Program-made: the position numbers and the translations under genes
Assembly (NCBI RefSeq): GCF_037203605.1
Contig: NZ_JBBDHC010000003.1
Location: 62,001 to 126,000 of the forward strand
Origin: Denitratimonas tolerans
GTDB taxonomy: Bacteria > Pseudomonadota > Gammaproteobacteria > Xanthomonadales > Xanthomonadaceae
Direction: 5' to 3'
Length of the DNA: 64,000 nt
Shown: positions 10,730 to 20,159 of the stretch, piece after piece
How the letters are laid out: every line of letters begins with the position of its first letter
How positions within the stretch are numbered: the first letter of the stretch is position 1
Notes under the pieces: generated by a model
Database searches by the model: none
What the model was told of the DNA's origin: nothing
What the model saw: only the letters and a program-made list of their open reading frames with translations

Positions 10730-12118
10730 TCAAAGCGGAACCGGCACCACGCCGCGCTTGCGCACGATCAGCATCGCCAGCTCCAGCGACTGCTCGTAGT
10801 TGAGGCGCGGATCGACGGTGGAGCGGTAGGCCCGGGCCAGGTCGGCTTCGGTGAGGTCGCGCGCACCGCCCAGGCATTCGGTGACATTCTCGCCGGTCAG
10901 CTCCAGGTGCACGCCGCCCAGGCGCGTGCCTTCGGCCGCGTGCAGGTCGAAGGCCAGCTCCAGCTCGCCGAAGATGTTCTCGAAGCGGCGGGTCTTGACG
11001 CCGACCGTGGTGTTCTCGGTATTGCCGTGCATGGGATCGGCCACCCACAGCACCCGCCGGCCTTCGCGCCTGACCACGTCCAGCAATGGCGGCAGGCCGC
11101 GCGCGATGCCGGCACGACCCATGCGGTGGATCAGGGTCAGGCGGCCCGGTTCGTTTTCCGGGTTGAGGCGATCGATCAGGCGGATCAGGTCGTCCGGCGA
11201 GCCGGATGCGCCCACCTTGACCGCGATCGGATTGCGCAGGCCGCGCATGTATTCCACGTGCGCTCCGTCGATGTCGGCGGTACGCAGGCCGATCCACGGG
11301 AAGTGCGTGGCGAGGTTGAACCAGCCCCACTGGCGCGGCACCTGGCGGGTGAGGCATTCCTCGTAAGGCAGCAGCAGCGCCTCGTGCGAGGTGAAGAAAT
11401 CGACGCGGTTGACGTTGTGGATGCGCGTGCCCGACAGCGTTTCCATGAAGCGCACGCCGCTGCCGATGGCGTTGATCATGTGCTGGTAGTCGGCCGCGCG
11501 CGGCGAATGCCGCATCCAGTCCAGATCCCAGTATTCGGGGTGGTGCAGATCGGCGAAACCACCCTCGATCAGCGCACGCACGAAGTTCATCGTCATCGCC
11601 GAACGCGCGTGGGCCTTGATCATGCGGCGCGGCTCGGGTTCGCGCGCCTGCGCGGTGAACGCGGCGTCATTCACCAGTTCGCCACGATAGCAGGGCAAGG
11701 TCACCCCGTCGCGGGTTTCGGTGTCGGCCGAGCGCGGCTTGGCGTACTGGCCGGCGAAGCGACCGACCCGGATGATCGGCAGCCGCAGGCCGTAGACCAG
11801 GGCCACGCTCATCTGCAGCAGCACCTTGAGGCGGTTGGAGATGATGGTCGAATCGCAGTCGGAAAAGCTTTCGGCGCAATCGCCGCCCTGCAGCAGGAAG
11901 CGCTTGCCTTCCTGCGCCTCGGCGAGCTGGCGCTTGAGCTCGAAGACTTCCCACGAGGTCACCAGCGGCGGCAGCCGGGACAGCTCGGCCTTGGCCGCGG
12001 CCAGCGCCTCCGCATCGCGATAGACCGGCTGCTGCAGCGCCGGGAAACCCTGCCACGACTCCGGCGACCAGCGCTCGGCGTCACGGACGGGTTCGGGGCG
12101 ATTCTCGGCAGCGCTCAT
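10730..12118 (-). CDS. class II (plant-type) 3-deoxy-7-phosphoheptulonate synthase
   Basis: 462 residues. It catalyses the first shikimate-pathway step, condensing phosphoenolpyruvate and erythrose-4-phosphate. Class II hallmarks are RFLLQGGDCAESF, VGRFAGQYAKPRS, GASGSPDDLIRL and WVADPMHGNTE. This type is unrelated in sequence to AroF/G/H of E. coli and is the usual one in xanthomonads. Start set at MSAAENRPEP (12118), since the upstream frame lacks family similarity. It is 69 nt downstream of dsbB on the same strand. Confidence 0.95.
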   Translation of the reverse strand: MSAAENRPEPVRDAERWSPESWQGFPALQQPVYRDAEALAAAKAELSRLPPLVTSWEVFELKRQLAEAQEGKRFLLQGGDCAESFSDCDSTIISNRLKVLLQMSVALVYGLRLPIIRVGRFAGQYAKPRSADTETRDGVTLPCYRGELVNDAAFTAQAREPEPRRMIKAHARSAMTMNFVRALIEGGFADLHHPEYWDLDWMRHSPRAADYQHMINAIGSGVRFMETLSGTRIHNVNRVDFFTSHEALLLPYEECLTRQVPRQWGWFNLATHFPWIGLRTADIDGAHVEYMRGLRNPIAVKVGASGSPDDLIRLIDRLNPENEPGRLTLIHRMGRAGIARGLPPLLDVVRREGRRVLWVADPMHGNTENTTVGVKTRRFENIFGELELAFDLHAAEGTRLGGVHLELTGENVTECLGGARDLTEADLARAYRSTVDPRLNYEQSLELAMLIVRKRGVVPVPL

Positions 12119-12187
12119 GGCGGTTTCCGGAAAAATGTTGCGGTGCGCCATCATGCCACAGCGCGCCACGGCGCGCCCGCGCGGCGC

Positions 12188-12685
12188 TCAGCGCCGGCGG
12201 AACCCGGCCCAGAGCGCGCCCAGGGCCAGGAAGGCGAACCAGATCAGGGTCCAGGCCGGCATCGACAGGCCCAGGAAAAACCAGTCCGCCTTGGCACATT
12301 CGCCCGATCCCGTGAACACCATGGACAGGGCCTTCTGCATCGGGAACGCCTGCAGCATGTACTCCAGGCCCGGACCGCAGGCCGGCACCTGATCCGGCGG
12401 CAGGTGCTGCAGCCAGACGTGGCGACCCGCGATGCCGACGCCGACCATGCCGATGAAGAACACCAGCGTGCCGTAGACCTTGCGCCCCCAGCCCTTGGGA
12501 CCGTGCAGGAAGCCCAGCAGGAAGACGATGCCCATGGCGATGAACACCACGCGCTGGAAGATGCACAGCGGGCAGGGATCGAGGAAAAGCTGGTACTGGG
12601 AGTAGATCGCATAGCCCAGGAGTGCCGCGCAGGCGAGGGCACCAAAGGCGAATTGCGCTCGAAACGGCCAGGTAAAGGGATTCAT
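12188..12685 (-). CDS. dsbB: disulfide bond formation protein DsbB
   Basis: 165 residues with four membrane helices. The two periplasmic Cys pairs are present: CPLC at 38-41, which exchanges with quinone, and C103/C130 in PACGPGLE and GSGECAKA, which reoxidise DsbA. Length matches the family (~165-176). The 294-bp gap upstream (12686-12979) separates it from the divergent cytochrome gene; I see no strong promoter or hairpin there. Confidence 0.95.
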   Translation of the reverse strand: MNPFTWPFRAQFAFGALACAALLGYAIYSQYQLFLDPCPLCIFQRVVFIAMGIVFLLGFLHGPKGWGRKVYGTLVFFIGMVGVGIAGRHVWLQHLPPDQVPACGPGLEYMLQAFPMQKALSMVFTGSGECAKADWFFLGLSMPAWTLIWFAFLALGALWAGFRRR

Positions 12686-12979
12686 TGCGGTATCCGGATC
12701 AGATCGGGGGAGTCGGCGTGCGCCCGGGCGTCAGACCGCAACGCGGGCCGCGGGTTCGTCGCGAACCGGGCCGGGCCGGATCGGCCGGACCGCAGCGTCA
12801 GGACGCACGCAGGGCGGCAGTGTAACCGTCCGTGCGCCATTCCACTCAAGGTGCCTGCCTTTGCGCGACTGCACATGACGATGCGATCCAGTTGCCACTA
12901 GACTCGGCCGCGTTCACGATGCGACGCCGTTTCCCCCGGAGGCGTCCAACAGGGGTCGTCCGCCCACCGGGGCTGCCGT

Positions 12980-14902
12980 GTGACGCCATTGATGCCTGAT
13001 CCAAGGTTCCTGCCTGTTTCAATTGTGCTGATGCTCGCACTCGGGACGCTCACGGCCCGGGCCGAACCCGCACCGAACTGGTGGTCGGTCGCGAACCTGC
13101 TGTCGCCCGTCGGCGGCACGGACTTCACCCCGCACGGCACCCAGCCGGGGCTGCTGTTTCCGCTGCAGCCTGCCGGATCGTGTGGCGGTTGCCACGGCGC
13201 GGCGAACAGCAGCCAGCAGCAGTACCGGCCTGCATCCACCTGGGGTGGATCGATGATGGCCCAGGCCATGCGCGACCCGCTGTTCTGGGCGGCACTCGAT
13301 GTGGCCAACGCGGATGTTCCAGGCGTCGGTGACTTCTGCCTGCGCTGCCATACGCCGGCCGGCTGGTACGGCGGCCGGGTCTCCAAGACCGGCGGCGGCG
13401 GACAGGTCTCCGATCTGGCCAAGGGCGCGGCCGGCTGCCTGCTGGAAGGTACGCTCGATGCGACCGACTTCAACAGCGACTACGAAGGCGTGGCGTGCCA
13501 CTACTGCCACCGCCTCTCGCCCGAAGGGCCCAACGGCGAACCGGTCCGGATCGGCAACGGCGATGCCTGGGTCGACGACACCGAATGCAACGGCAGCGAC
13601 GGCGAGCCGTGCCGGCGCGGGCCGTACAGCTATGCGCCGGGCGGCTTCGGCCCGCCGCACCCCTGGTCGCAATCGGCCTTCCATGCCGACGGCGCGGTCT
13701 GCGGCGGCTGCCACGACGTCTCCTCGCCCGACCTCGGCACGGGGCCGTTCAAGACCCTGAAGCTCGACGACGGCACCGACACCGGGCAGCCCTTCCCGAT
13801 CGAACGCACCTACAGCGAGTGGGAGCAGAGCGCCTACGCCCAATCCGGCGACCCGAACGCGCGCGCCTGCCAGGGCTGCCACATGCCCGACAGCCAGGAC
13901 CCCAACGCCAGCGCCGCCGTCGGCGGCCCCAACCGCAGCGGCAACCTGCCGGTGCACGCCTTCGCGGGCGGCAATACCTGGATCCCGCAGATCATCCGCG
14001 GCGAGTACTCTGACACCTCCGCCATTCCCGGCAGCAGCGGCGGCATCGGCCGCCAGGCCGAGCTGACCAACACCGTCGAATGGGCGCGCCAGATGCTCGC
14101 CTCGGCCGCCGCACTGGAAGCCACGCTCACGGCCTACACCGCGCCGAGCGCCACCACGCCCGGCAGTCTGGGCGCGCGCATCACGGTCACCAACCGCTCC
14201 GGCCACAAGCTCCCCAGCGGCTACGGCGAAGGGCGGCGCATGTGGCTGAACCTGCAGGTGAAGGATGCCGCCAGTGCGCTGGTGTTCGAAAGCGCCGCCT
14301 ACGACATCGCCAGTGCCACGCTCGACCAGGATCCGCAGGCGCGCGTCTACGAGGTGCTGCAGGGCATCTGGAACCGCAACGGCACCGGCACCTGCGACGT
14401 GAAGGACGACCAGGGTCGCCCCATCTTCCACTTCGCCCTCAACGACTGCGTGGTCAAGGACAACCGCATTCCGCCGCTGGGCTTTCGCCCCGCCACCGCC
14501 GTCGATCCGAACGGCTATCAGCTGCGGCCGGTCGCGCACGTCTACCCGGAAACCACGCCCGGCAGCGGCGTGCTGGTGAACCACGATCAGGCTGACTACG
14601 TCGTCACGCTGCCGGCCGGCGCGCAGGCCCCGTTCACCGTCACGGCGCGGCTCTACTATCAGACCTCGAGCCGGGAATACATCGAGTTCCTGCGCAACCA
14701 GGCGGTCGAACGCGGCTTTGCCGGCGAAAATCTCCTGTGCGCCGGCGGCCCCAACCGCCCCGCCGTGGTCGGCCCCAAGGACCAGACGCGCGGCCAGTTC
14801 ATGCACGCGCTGTGGGAAACGTACGGCAAGTCACCGCCCGAACTGATCCAAAGCATCCATCTTGCGGTTCCGACGGAAATCTTCCGCGACGGCTTTGAAT
14901 AG
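12980..14902 (+). CDS. secreted multiheme (five CXXCH) cytochrome c with DGFE tail
   Basis: 640 residues from GTG at 12980; ATG at 12992 is an equally possible start. A signal peptide ends near LTARA. Five CXXCH haem sites occur: C68, C120, C173, C241 and C297, all in the N-terminal half, so haem is attached in the periplasm. The C-terminal half is beta-rich (ARITVTNRSGHKLPSGYGEG resembles the cytochrome c554-like C-terminal region of some multihaem proteins). The last residues are EIFRDGFE, a tail shared with the next gene. A role in extracytoplasmic electron transfer or secretion is inferred, not shown; the partner is unknown. Confidence 0.85.
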   Translation: MTPLMPDPRFLPVSIVLMLALGTLTARAEPAPNWWSVANLLSPVGGTDFTPHGTQPGLLFPLQPAGSCGGCHGAANSSQQQYRPASTWGGSMMAQAMRDPLFWAALDVANADVPGVGDFCLRCHTPAGWYGGRVSKTGGGGQVSDLAKGAAGCLLEGTLDATDFNSDYEGVACHYCHRLSPEGPNGEPVRIGNGDAWVDDTECNGSDGEPCRRGPYSYAPGGFGPPHPWSQSAFHADGAVCGGCHDVSSPDLGTGPFKTLKLDDGTDTGQPFPIERTYSEWEQSAYAQSGDPNARACQGCHMPDSQDPNASAAVGGPNRSGNLPVHAFAGGNTWIPQIIRGEYSDTSAIPGSSGGIGRQAELTNTVEWARQMLASAAALEATLTAYTAPSATTPGSLGARITVTNRSGHKLPSGYGEGRRMWLNLQVKDAASALVFESAAYDIASATLDQDPQARVYEVLQGIWNRNGTGTCDVKDDQGRPIFHFALNDCVVKDNRIPPLGFRPATAVDPNGYQLRPVAHVYPETTPGSGVLVNHDQADYVVTLPAGAQAPFTVTARLYYQTSSREYIEFLRNQAVERGFAGENLLCAGGPNRPAVVGPKDQTRGQFMHALWETYGKSPPELIQSIHLAVPTEIFRDGFE

Positions 14903-14978
14903 CCCCCCCGAATGCGCACCGCCCGGAGTTCCGCAAGCCGGACGGATACGCCACTTGTTCCCAGCAGGCAGTGACCCG

Positions 14979-17885
14979 ATGAAATACATCATGTTGATTC
15001 CCCTTGCATTTTCCCTGGCGCTGGCATCGGCTGCGGGACATGCCGCCGACGCCAAGGCGTCGCCCACGTCGAAAGCCACCGCCGCGCAAACCCAATGGGC
15101 GGCCTGGGGCGGCTCGGTGGTGCTGCGCTGGAGCCAGTACCTGCAGGACGAAGGTGCCGTCATCGGCACCCCGGAACGCAGCCTGCCGCTCGACTCACCG
15201 CGCCTGACCGACAACGGCATCGGGTTGCGCCAGGCCGCAGTGGGCGACCTCTTCTCCATGCGCCGCAGCGGCAGCATCCAGTTCCGCACCCACCAGCACC
15301 AGTTCGACGGATTCACCGGCGGCTCGCTGCAGGTGGAAGGCGGCTACCTCATCACCCTGCCCAACGACGCCGGCACGATCGACCTCACCGATTTTCGCCT
15401 CCAGCCCAGTCCGCTCAACCCGATGTTCCTGGACGTCGTCAGCCAGGACGGCAAGGCCTGGTTCTACATCGACCGGCTGATGTACGAGATCGTCGGCCAG
15501 GGCCGCGTGCTGGCCATCTACACCGCCGACATGCGCATTTCCTGGCAGCTCGCCGAGCGCATGAGCGCGCCCTGGATGGCGCACCAGTCGGTGGCGGACC
15601 TGGAAATCCTCACCGAACTGCTGGTGGCGGACGGCCCCAACGGCGCCTTGATCCCGGCCGCCGATCCGGTGCCCAGCCACTGGCACGGCGATCCGGTACC
15701 GGGCCAGCCGGCCGGCACCATCTACCAGGCCGACCTCTTCATGCAATCGATGTCCCTGGTGCGCAAGCGCCAGAGCGGCACGACCGGGCCGGACGGCAGC
15801 GGGCGCATGGTGTTCGCACCCAGCTCCACCCTGCGCAACAACCGCAACAACGGCACCAGCCAGGTCACCATCCCCAGCCAGGGCGCGCTGGGCACCAGCA
15901 CGGCGCTGTGGGGCGCCGATATTCCCTGGCGCCAGAAGTTCACCGGCAACTACGCGCCACACGGCAACGACCAGCACCCCTACCTGATCTGGAACCTGTA
16001 CCGCATCAACGCCAACGGCCGCATCGAGCAGATCGCCCGCTCCGGGGTCAAGCACGCCTGGCTCACCACCAACAGCAGCTGTGAACCGGGTGAGAACCAC
16101 GACAGCCACATCCTCGGACGCGGCTGCTCGGACACCTACAGCGACGGCAACAACGACACCAACGGCGATCTGTCCTTCCGCAGCGAGATCGTCCCGGCCC
16201 GGGGCCTGTGGGGCCGCTGCGGCTCGCTGTTCGATCCCGGCTGCGTCGGCAGCAACACCAACCCGCAACCTGCCAATGACGGCTACGTTCGCCGCATGGT
16301 CGTCCACGAGCCGCAGATCAGCGCCACCAAGAACCCCGGCGCGACCTATCTGTTCGACTCCTGGTACATCGCGCGCGACGATATCAACATCTACAACTCG
16401 CAGGCCTCGGTCGTGGCCACGCCGACCTGGAGCGGATCGGCCTGGAACCTGGGCTATTCCGACTTCAAGCTCGGCTCGGTCACGGACCGATGGGTGAGTG
16501 AAAGCGTGCCGGCCGGCACCCAGGTGGCCAACGTCGAGCTGGATACGCCCGAGGGCCGCGCCAAACTCGCGGTGCGCGCCACCGATCTGGGCAACGGCAC
16601 CTGGCGCTACGACTACGCCCTGCACAACCTCGACTTCTCGCGCGCCGTCATGCAGGGCAGCGAGCCCAACCTGCGGGTGCTGAGCAGCACCGGCTTCGAC
16701 CGCTTCAGCCTGCCGGTGCCGAGCGACGCCACGATCACCGATCTGTGGTTCAGCGACGGCGACCTGGACGCCGGCAACGACTGGATCGCCAGCAGCACCG
16801 GCGGCCAGCTTTCGTGGACCGCACCCGCCGGCGCAACGCTCGACTGGGGCACCCTCTATGCTTTTTCGATCACCGCGAACCGCCCGCCTGTCGCCTCGAT
16901 CAGCGAGCTGCGCGTGGCCGAATCCGGATCGCCGGCAGGCTACACGCTGCAGACGCTGGCCCCCATCGCCGGCACCATTCCCGATCCGGTCGCCAGCCTC
17001 ACGCCCGCGTCGATCAGCCTCAGCGCCAATGCCGGCAGCTCGGCCAGCGCCGCGCTGACCCTCGGCAACGGTGGCGGCCCGGGCAGCACGCTGGACTATC
17101 TGGTCACCACCGCTCCCGCCAGCTGCGCCAGCCCCGGCGCGGTGGCCTGGCTCGACGCGACGCCCGCCAGCGGCAGCGTGTCGAGCGGCGGTTCGACGCA
17201 GATCACGGTGACCGCCGACGCCGCGCTGCTGGCGGCCGGCAGCTACGGTGCCAGGCTGTGCGTCGACAGCAGCGATCCCGTCAACCCGGCGTTCGAGGTT
17301 CCCGTCTCGCTCACCGTGAACCCCGTGGCATCCTATTCCGTGGGCGGTGCGGCCAGCGGCACCTCCGGCAGCGGCCTGAGCCTGCGGCTCAACGGCGGCG
17401 CGGCGCTGGCGGTTCCAACGGACGGTGTCTTCACCTTCCCCACCCCGCTCGCCAACGGGACGCCCTACGCCGTGACGCTGAACAGCGCGCCCGGCGGGCA
17501 GACCTGTTCGATCGCCCACGGCAGCGGCACCATCGCCGGAGCCAACGTCACCAACGTCGCGGTGAACTGTGCCGACATCCCGCCGCAGAGCTACAGCATC
17601 GGTGGGCGGATCCGCGGGATGACGGCGGGCACCCTGGTGCTCCAGCTCAACGGCAACCTGACCCTGTCGCGCAGCAGCAACGGCCTCTACGCCTTCGCCC
17701 CCGGCCTGCCCTCGGGCGACGCCTATGCGGTCACCGTCCACACCCAGCCAACCGGGCAGGCGTGCACGGTGTCCAACCCGAACGGCATCGTGGGCGCGGC
17801 GAATGTCACCAACGTGGACGTGGACTGCGCAGCGGTGGCCGAAGCCATCTTCTCCGACGGATTCGAATCCGCTCCGCTGCGCTGA
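14979..17885 (+). CDS. large secreted protein with two C-terminal repeats and DGFE tail
   Basis: 968 residues. A signal peptide (MKYIMLIPLAFSLALASAAG, ending near HAADA) is followed by ~630 residues of unrecognised, Cys-poor beta-rich sequence. Next comes an Ig/choice-of-anchor-like region (residues ~680-785, TPASISLSANAGSSASAALTL). Then two ~80-residue tandem repeats start YSVGGAASG and YSIGGRIRG, each ending NVTNVxVxCA. The protein ends EAIFSDGFESAPLR, matching the cytochrome upstream. The gap to that gene is 76 bp and a strong terminator follows, so the two probably form one transcription unit. Function unknown; probably cell-surface or released. Confidence 0.85.
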   Translation: MKYIMLIPLAFSLALASAAGHAADAKASPTSKATAAQTQWAAWGGSVVLRWSQYLQDEGAVIGTPERSLPLDSPRLTDNGIGLRQAAVGDLFSMRRSGSIQFRTHQHQFDGFTGGSLQVEGGYLITLPNDAGTIDLTDFRLQPSPLNPMFLDVVSQDGKAWFYIDRLMYEIVGQGRVLAIYTADMRISWQLAERMSAPWMAHQSVADLEILTELLVADGPNGALIPAADPVPSHWHGDPVPGQPAGTIYQADLFMQSMSLVRKRQSGTTGPDGSGRMVFAPSSTLRNNRNNGTSQVTIPSQGALGTSTALWGADIPWRQKFTGNYAPHGNDQHPYLIWNLYRINANGRIEQIARSGVKHAWLTTNSSCEPGENHDSHILGRGCSDTYSDGNNDTNGDLSFRSEIVPARGLWGRCGSLFDPGCVGSNTNPQPANDGYVRRMVVHEPQISATKNPGATYLFDSWYIARDDINIYNSQASVVATPTWSGSAWNLGYSDFKLGSVTDRWVSESVPAGTQVANVELDTPEGRAKLAVRATDLGNGTWRYDYALHNLDFSRAVMQGSEPNLRVLSSTGFDRFSLPVPSDATITDLWFSDGDLDAGNDWIASSTGGQLSWTAPAGATLDWGTLYAFSITANRPPVASISELRVAESGSPAGYTLQTLAPIAGTIPDPVASLTPASISLSANAGSSASAALTLGNGGGPGSTLDYLVTTAPASCASPGAVAWLDATPASGSVSSGGSTQITVTADAALLAAGSYGARLCVDSSDPVNPAFEVPVSLTVNPVASYSVGGAASGTSGSGLSLRLNGGAALAVPTDGVFTFPTPLANGTPYAVTLNSAPGGQTCSIAHGSGTIAGANVTNVAVNCADIPPQSYSIGGRIRGMTAGTLVLQLNGNLTLSRSSNGLYAFAPGLPSGDAYAVTVHTQPTGQACTVSNPNGIVGAANVTNVDVDCAAVAEAIFSDGFESAPLR

Positions 17886-17910
17886 CGGCGGCTGCCGCAG
17901 CGCCATACGC

Positions 17911-17942
17911 ATCGGGCCCGCACATGGCGGGCCCGATTTTTT
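17911..17942 (+). terminator. strong rho-independent terminator
   Basis: Perfect 11-bp stem ATCGGGCCCGC / GCGGGCCCGAT with a 5-nt loop, then five T. It closes the cytochrome plus large-secreted-protein unit before the convergent reductase gene. Confidence 0.93.
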
Positions 17943-17966
17943 CTGCTGCGGGAACCCGCCCTGCGC

Positions 17967-19961
17967 CTACCAGTGCACCCCGCGCATCAGCGCCGCAAAG
18001 GCGATCTGCTCGCTGGTGGCCTGCGGCGCATCGCCCTCACGCGCGCCCGGGAGGCCCTTGGCAGCGGCCGAGTCGGGGAACAGCTCGAACGCGGTGCTCA
18101 TCACCACTTCGTAAGCCTTCGGAGCCAACGCGTTGACCACGCTGGCGAAGATGCCAAGGCGCGTGGCGATACGGCTGGGCCGCTCGATGATGCCCTGCAC
18201 GACGAGATCCGCCGCCTCGTCCGGCGTGAGCGTGGGCACGCTGTCGTACATTTTCGTCGGGGCGATCATCGGCGTCTTCACCAGCGGCATGTTGATCGTG
18301 GTGAACACGATGCCCTTGCCCGAAAGCTCGCCCTGCGCACAGCGACTGAAGGCGTCCAGCGCCGCCTTGGAGGCCACATAGGCCGAGAAGCGCGGCGAGT
18401 TGGCCAACACGCCGATGGAGCTGATGTTGATGATGTGCCCGCGCCGGCGCTCGGTCATCTTCGGCAGGAAGCCCATGATGAGCCGCAGCGAACCGAAGTA
18501 GTTGAGCTGCATGGTGCGTTCGAAGTCGTGGAAGCGGTCGTAGGACAGCTCGATCGAGCGCCGGATCGAGCGTCCGGCGTTGTTCACCAGCACATCCACG
18601 CCGCCGTGCTCGGCGACGACCTTGTCCACCAGCGCATCGCACGAGACCATGTCGGCCAGATCGCAGGTGTAGGCGTGGCAGGTGCCGCCCGCCGCGAGGA
18701 TCTCGTCGCGGGTGGCAAAGAGCTCCTCCTCGCCGCGCGCCACGATGATCGTCGTGGCCCCGGCCGCGGCGACCTTCAGCGCGGTGGCCTTGCCGATGCC
18801 CGAGGAGCCGCCGGTGATCAGCACCACCTTGCCCTTGACCTTGCCCTTGAGGCTGCGGTCGACGAACAGCGCCGGGTCCAGATGGCGTTCCCAGTAGTCC
18901 CACAGGCGCCAGGCGTAGTCGTCCAGGTCGGGAAGCCTGATTCCGCTGCCCTTGAGCGCGCGCTCGGTCTCGCGTGAATCGAAACGGGTGGAATAGGTGA
19001 TCAGCCCGATCACCTCCTTCGGAATCCCGAGGTCGCGCAGCAGCATGCCGGTGAAGCGCTTGACCGGCGGCAGGTTGCCCAGCGTCGCCTTGATCGGGAA
19101 CGGCACGAACGAGAACATCCGCGCATCCAGCCGCATGGTCATCTGCGGCGCGTGGCCGGCGCGGGCAAACAGGTTCAGCACCTCGCCAATGCGGCGCGGG
19201 TTCGGATCGGTCAGGTGGAAGCAGCCGCCGTTGAGGCCGGGCTTGTGCGCGATGTGGTCCATCGCGTCGGCCACGTAATCCACCGGCACCAGGTTCACCC
19301 GCCCGCCCTCGATGCCGATCATCGGCATCCACGGCGGCATCATCTCGCGCAGCTTCTTGAGTGCGCCGAAGAAATAGTAGGGCCCATCGATCTTGTCGAT
19401 CTCGCCGGTCTTCGAGTGCCCCACCACCATGCCGGGACGGTAGATGCGGTACGGCCGGCTGCATTCCTCGCGCACCACTTTTTCCGAATCGTGCTTGGTG
19501 CGGAAATAGGGGTGATCGAGGTCCTCGGCCTCGTCGAACATGTCCTCGCGGAAGGTGCCCGGATACAGCCCCGCGACCGCGATCGAGCTGGCGTGGTGGA
19601 AGCAGCCGGCGCTGATGGCTTCGGCCAGCGCCACGGCGTTGCGCGTCCCCTCGACGTTGGCCAGTACCTGGCTCGGTCCATCGGCCGCCAGGTCGTAGAT
19701 CGCGGCCAGGTGGAAGAAGTGCCGGACCTTGCCCTTGAGCTCGTCCACCTTGTCGGCGCTCACGCCCAGGCGTGGCTTGGCCAGATCGCCCGGCACCGCG
19801 ACGATGCGCCGCGCGTCCCAGCCCATGCGTTCGACCAGCGCGTCGAGTTTCTTCTGCGACCCTCGGCGCACCAGCACATACACCGTGCCCTTGCGCTTTA
19901 GCAGGTTGGCGACCAGGTGGCGCCCGATGAAACCGGTGGCACCGGTGACGAAATAGCTCAT
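17967..19961 (-). CDS. bifunctional fatty acyl-CoA reductase (alcohol-forming)
   Basis: 664 residues, two fused Rossmann modules. The N-terminal extended SDR begins YFVTGATGFIGRHL and carries YRIYRPGMVVGHSKTGE. The C-terminal classical SDR begins VVLITGGSSGIGKATAL and has NNAGRSIRRS, the catalytic Ser of ISSIGVL and YVASK (Tyr-x-x-x-Lys). Length, domain order and many stretches (HDFERTMQLNYFGS, INMPLVKTPMIAPTK, AFAALMRG near the end) agree with the bacterial FAR described from Marinobacter, which reduces acyl-CoA to the fatty alcohol for wax-ester synthesis. The ATG at 19961 matches the family N-terminus; the longer frame upstream does not. Divergent from an acyl-CoA-binding protein. Confidence 0.9.
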   Translation of the reverse strand: MSYFVTGATGFIGRHLVANLLKRKGTVYVLVRRGSQKKLDALVERMGWDARRIVAVPGDLAKPRLGVSADKVDELKGKVRHFFHLAAIYDLAADGPSQVLANVEGTRNAVALAEAISAGCFHHASSIAVAGLYPGTFREDMFDEAEDLDHPYFRTKHDSEKVVREECSRPYRIYRPGMVVGHSKTGEIDKIDGPYYFFGALKKLREMMPPWMPMIGIEGGRVNLVPVDYVADAMDHIAHKPGLNGGCFHLTDPNPRRIGEVLNLFARAGHAPQMTMRLDARMFSFVPFPIKATLGNLPPVKRFTGMLLRDLGIPKEVIGLITYSTRFDSRETERALKGSGIRLPDLDDYAWRLWDYWERHLDPALFVDRSLKGKVKGKVVLITGGSSGIGKATALKVAAAGATTIIVARGEEELFATRDEILAAGGTCHAYTCDLADMVSCDALVDKVVAEHGGVDVLVNNAGRSIRRSIELSYDRFHDFERTMQLNYFGSLRLIMGFLPKMTERRRGHIINISSIGVLANSPRFSAYVASKAALDAFSRCAQGELSGKGIVFTTINMPLVKTPMIAPTKMYDSVPTLTPDEAADLVVQGIIERPSRIATRLGIFASVVNALAPKAYEVVMSTAFELFPDSAAAKGLPGAREGDAPQATSEQIAFAALMRGVHW

Positions 19962-20030
19962 GCTCCCCTCTCCTCGTGCATCGGCCCGCGTCCGCGTCTG
20001 CGCCCTGCGCGCCCCCGCACCGCGTGACTG

Positions 20031-20047
20031 ATCGTTCGCGCAACGAT
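20031..20047. promoter_or_regulatory. inverted repeat, candidate TetR operator
   Basis: ATCGTT-CGCGC-AACGAT, a perfect 6-bp dyad around 5 nt, in the 198-bp gap between the reductase and the acyl-CoA-binding protein. Position and symmetry suit the TetR-family protein encoded two genes away. Assignment is inference. Confidence 0.45.
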
Positions 20048-20090
20048 AACCAGATAGCCCCGCACTGTCACCCGGATATCGGGCCCGCCT

Positions 20091-20119
20091 TTGACGCATT
20101 CCCGGGCGCATGTTATGAC
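20091..20119 (+). promoter_or_regulatory. promoter of the ACBP-tetR unit
   Basis: TTGACG (20091-20096), 17-bp spacer, TATGAC (20114-20119), with TGT immediately before the -10 (extended -10). Confidence 0.6.
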
Positions 20120-20159
20120 ACTGCCCACGCGCGATGCGCTCGACCACAAGGAACCTGCC

